Origin: Hyphomicrobiales bacterium
Lineage (GTDB): Bacteria; Pseudomonadota; Alphaproteobacteria; Rhizobiales; Beijerinckiaceae
DNA: 35,162 nt
NCBI GenBank assembly: GCA_019247605.1
Contig: JAFBAS010000075.1
Location: forward strand, 1 to 35,162
Direction: 5' to 3'
Below the pieces are notes generated by a model that was not told the origin of the DNA, made no database searches, and was given only the letters and a program-made list of their open reading frames with translations. How positions within the stretch are numbered: position 1 is the first letter of the stretch; each line of letters starts with the position of its first letter. A program made the position numbers and the translations under genes. This document shows, one piece after another, positions 32,659 through 35,162 of the stretch.

Positions 32659-33837
32659 ATGGCGGCACGACGGATTTCGAAAACGGTTCTCGCTCTGTTT
32701 GCGGCCGCGTTTTGGTCGGGGTGCGCGGCAGCGCAGGATACCGTCAAGATCGGCCTCATCTTGCCGATGACCGGCCAGCAAGCCTCGACAGGGCGGCAGA
32801 TCGATGCCGCCGCGCGCCTTTTCATGCAGCAGAACGGCGACAAGGTCGCGGGCAAGACGATCGAGCTCATCGTCAAGGACGATACCGGCACGCCCGATGT
32901 GTCGAAGCGCATCGCCCAGGAGCTCATCGTCAACGACAAGGTGGCCTTCCTCGCGGGCTTTGGGCTCACGCCGATCGCGCTCGCCGTCGCCCCGCTGGCG
33001 ACGCAGGCGAAAGTGCCCGAGGTCGTGATGGCGGCGGGCACGGCCACCATTACCGAAGCCTCCCCTTACATCGTGCGCACGAGCTTCACCTTGCCGCAGG
33101 CGACCGTGCCGATGGCCGATTGGGCATTGAAGAACGGCATCAAGAAAGTCGTGACGCTCGTCTCGAATTACGGGCCGGGGCTCGACGCCGAGAAGGCCTT
33201 CAGCGAGGGCATGACCAAGGGCGGCGGCACGGTGCTCGACAACCTCAAGGTGCCGCTCGCCAACCCCGATTTTTCTCCCTTTTTGCAGAAGGTCGCGGAT
33301 CTCAAGCCCGACGCGCTTTTCGTCTTCGTGCCTTCAGGCTCCGGCGCTCTCTTCATGAAGCAATTCCTCGAGCGTGGCCTCGACAAATCGGGTGTGAAGC
33401 TCATCTGCACCGGCGACGTCACCGACGACGATCAGCTCAACGGCATGGGCGATGTCGCGCTCGGCGTCGTCTCGTCGCATCATTACTCGGCGGCCCATGA
33501 CAGCCCGGAAAACAAGGCGTTCGTCGCGGCCTTCGAGAAGGCCGACAACAATATGCGACCGAACTTCATGGCGGTCGGCGGCTATGACGGCATGCGCCTC
33601 ATCTACGACGCGCTCAAGAAGACGAACGGCTCGACGGATGGCGATGCGCTCCTTGCCGCGATGAAAGGCATGGCGTGGACGAGCCCGCGCGGGCCGATCT
33701 CCATCGATCCGCAAACGCGCGACATCATCCAGAACATCTACATCCGCAAGGTCGAGAAAAAGGACGGTCAGCTCTACAATGTCGAGTTCGAGACCGTTCC
33801 GAACGTGAAGGACCCGGTGAAGGCCGCGAAGCAATAA
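32659..33837 (+). CDS. ABC transporter solute-binding protein, Peripla_BP_6 / LivJ-like (second system)
   Basis: This 392-residue periplasmic binding protein starts at ATG 32659 behind GAGGAGG. The signal peptide ends around residue 26 (C-A-A-A-Q-D). A cysteine in W-S-G-C makes a lipoprotein conceivable, but the spacing and the A-A-A-Q site favour ordinary cleavage. The mature part has V-K-I-G-L-I-L-P-M-T-G, D-A-A-A-R-L-F-M and a Y-D-G-M-R-L-I-Y block near residue 310. It differs clearly from the binding protein at 4470-5732, so the two transporters probably take different solutes. It is followed by LivH and LivM genes. Confidence 0.92.
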   Translation: MAARRISKTVLALFAAAFWSGCAAAQDTVKIGLILPMTGQQASTGRQIDAAARLFMQQNGDKVAGKTIELIVKDDTGTPDVSKRIAQELIVNDKVAFLAGFGLTPIALAVAPLATQAKVPEVVMAAGTATITEASPYIVRTSFTLPQATVPMADWALKNGIKKVVTLVSNYGPGLDAEKAFSEGMTKGGGTVLDNLKVPLANPDFSPFLQKVADLKPDALFVFVPSGSGALFMKQFLERGLDKSGVKLICTGDVTDDDQLNGMGDVALGVVSSHHYSAAHDSPENKAFVAAFEKADNNMRPNFMAVGGYDGMRLIYDALKKTNGSTDGDALLAAMKGMAWTSPRGPISIDPQTRDIIQNIYIRKVEKKDGQLYNVEFETVPNVKDPVKAAKQ

Positions 33838-33855
33838 GCACGCGGTCGTATCGGA

Positions 33856-33877
33856 AGCGTCTCTTTCTTTCGACGCT
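33856..33877 (+). other. Stem-loop after the second binding-protein gene
   Basis: AGCGTC and GACGCT pair around a ten-base pyrimidine-rich loop, 18 bases past the stop codon. With no T-run after it, it is more likely an mRNA-stabilising element than a terminator. Confidence 0.3.
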
Positions 33878-34007
33878 CGAAAAACGCTGTTGATCGGGGA
33901 GGGGTCGACGTGAAATCAAACGCACCCCGAATATCGGGCGCGCGGGTCTCTTCGCCGAGCCTTCGATGCGTCGGGCGGGCGGTCTTGGACCGGCGCGTGC
34001 GACGCTC

Positions 34008-34862
34008 ATGCTGACGAACCTCTTCGACGGCATCGCTTACGGCATGCTGCTTTTCGTGCTCGCTTGCGGGCTCGCGGTGACGCTCGGCCTCATGAATTTC
34101 GTGAACCTTGCGCATGGTGCCTTCGCCATGGCGGGGGGATATGTGACCGTCGTCTCCATGGAAAAGCTCGGCGTGCCTTTCCTCGCGACGCTGCCGCTCG
34201 CCTTCCTCTCCGCCGCCCTTCTCGGCCTTGTGCTCGAGCGGCTGCTCTACCGTCATCTCTACGGGCGAAGCCCTCTCGATCAGGTGTTGTTCTCGATCGG
34301 CCTCGTCTTCATGGCGGTCTCTGCGACGGACTACTTCATGGGATCGGAGCAGCGCATCATCAAGCTGCCGCTTTTTTTGCAATCGCGCGTCGAATGGGCG
34401 GGGGTTTCGATCGGCATCTATCGCGCGCTCATCATCGTGATCTGCGGCGTTCTCGTCATTGCCTTGCAAGCGGTCTTGACGCGCACGCGCTTCGGTGCCC
34501 GCCTGCGTGCCGCGGTCGATGACGCGCGCGTGGCGCGCGGGCTCGGCATCGACGTGAACACGATCTTCGCCGTCACCTTCGCGATCGGCTCGGGCCTCGC
34601 CGGGCTTGGTGGCGCCTTGGGCACGGAGATCCTCGGCCTCGACCCCAACTTCCCGCTCAAATTCATGATCTACTTCCTCATCGTGGTCACGGTCGGCGGC
34701 ACGTCGAGCCTCACGGGCCCCTTCCTCGCCTCGCTCATTCTCGGCATCGCCGATGTCGCCGGAAAATATTACGTGCCTGCCTTTGGCGCTTTCATGATCT
34801 ATTCGGTGATGATCATCGTCCTCATCTTGCGCCCGCAGGGCTTGTTCGCGCGGCCGAGATGA
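34008..34862 (+). CDS. Branched-chain amino acid-type ABC transporter permease (LivH family, second system)
   Basis: This permease of about 284 residues begins L-F-D-G-I-A-Y-G-M-L-L-F and continues G-L-M-N-F-V-N-L-A-H-G-A-F-A-M, the LivH hallmark. Near the C-terminus is I-V-V-T-V-G-G-T-S-S-L-T-G-P. I choose ATG 34008 because the family N-terminus begins there; the frame is open back to 33966, and neither start has a good ribosome site. It lies 170 bases after the binding protein and overlaps livM by four bases. Confidence 0.9.
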   Translation: MLTNLFDGIAYGMLLFVLACGLAVTLGLMNFVNLAHGAFAMAGGYVTVVSMEKLGVPFLATLPLAFLSAALLGLVLERLLYRHLYGRSPLDQVLFSIGLVFMAVSATDYFMGSEQRIIKLPLFLQSRVEWAGVSIGIYRALIIVICGVLVIALQAVLTRTRFGARLRAAVDDARVARGLGIDVNTIFAVTFAIGSGLAGLGGALGTEILGLDPNFPLKFMIYFLIVVTVGGTSSLTGPFLASLILGIADVAGKYYVPAFGAFMIYSVMIIVLILRPQGLFARPR

Positions 34863-35162
34863 CGGGTGGTGCCCCACCCGAGCGCGCCGCTCTCGATGCG
34901 AGCCTCGAGCGCGCCTTTGCCCGGCGTGCCCGATGGCGCCTCTCCGAGATCGTGTTCTGGATCGTGGCACTCGTCGCGATCCTCGTCTGGCCGAGCCGAA
35001 GCCTCCTCTTCAACGAGATCGCCATCCTGGCGCTCTTTGCGCTCTCGCTCGATCTCATCCTCGGCTATGCCGGGATCGTTTCGCTCGGCCATGCCGCCTT
35101 CTTCGGCACGGGCGCTTACGTGGCGGGGCTGTTGACGAAACAGGGCCTCACCGATCCGACGT
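34859..35162 (+). CDS. Branched-chain amino acid-type ABC transporter permease (LivM family), partial at window edge
   Basis: The start codon overlaps the livH stop (ATGA at 34859-34862) and the frame is open to the window end, giving about 101 residues. After a cytoplasmic N-terminus of roughly 30 residues come two membrane segments and the LivM motif L-D-L-I-L-G-Y-A-G-I-V-S-L-G-H-A-A-F-F-G-T-G-A-Y. The rest, and probably the ATPase genes, lie beyond the edge. Confidence 0.9.
   Translation, partial: MTGGAPPERAALDASLERAFARRARWRLSEIVFWIVALVAILVWPSRSLLFNEIAILALFALSLDLILGYAGIVSLGHAAFFGTGAYVAGLLTKQGLTDPT

Noticed and set aside
33774-34970. Minus-strand open frame of 398 residues across the second LivH gene
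   Set aside because: Composition is extreme in Glu, Arg and His, as expected for the complement of a membrane-protein gene.

Overview
The window is high-GC, densely packed DNA, most likely from the chromosome of an alphaproteobacterium of the Rhizobiales (Hyphomicrobiales) type. The evidence is the gene families present (two HAAT/Liv-type transporters, a NodT-type efflux operon, the msrPQ pair, a short 6-phosphogluconate dehydrogenase, a deazaflavin-type nitroreductase-like protein, YkuD L,D-transpeptidases) and the frequent 1-4 base start/stop overlaps. The genus cannot be set from sequence reading alone. I saw no rRNA, tRNA, CRISPR array, prophage or insertion sequence.

Layout. 1-737: N-terminal part of a DsbD/ScsB-like protein, cut by the window edge. 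918-5732 (minus): a branched-chain-amino-acid-type ABC operon, binding protein > LivH > LivM > a single fused LivG-LivF ATPase, with hairpins between the first three genes. 5957-7661 (plus): ribokinase, then a Pr6Pr-family membrane protein. 7618-11719 (minus): a tartrate/D-malate dehydrogenase-like gene followed by a PotA/PotB/PotC-like importer that has no binding protein beside it. 11953-14047: two L,D-transpeptidases flanking a small nitroreductase-like gene and a possible SRAP-domain remnant. 14309-18763: pobA, a convergent MFS transporter, a three-copy 58-bp palindromic repeat array, and zwf. 18877-20534: msrPQ. 20571-21128: a toxin remnant fused in frame to an antitoxin. 21183-30548 (minus): a four-gene RND efflux operon (outer-membrane factor > adaptor > two permeases), all translationally coupled. 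30860-32479 (minus): gluconokinase and 6-phosphogluconate dehydrogenase. 32659-35162 (plus): a second Liv-type transporter, binding protein > LivH > LivM, running off the right edge.

How the genes work together. Zwf, GntK and Gnd supply pentose-phosphate and gluconate metabolism but are separated here by repair (MsrPQ), toxin-antitoxin and efflux genes. The two Liv systems and the Pot-like system make this a solute-uptake-rich region. PobA makes protocatechuate from 4-hydroxybenzoate. The RND operon is a complete tripartite exporter with two different inner-membrane subunits, as in MdtABC.

Most of the window is ordinary core or accessory metabolism, and I did not find a convincing wholly new system. 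The observations most worth a second look are the 58-bp repeat array upstream of the MFS gene, part of which recurs upstream of pobA; the truncated-toxin/antitoxin fusion; the intrinsic terminator inside the liv operon; the fused LivGF ATPase; and the low-complexity tail of the RND adaptor.
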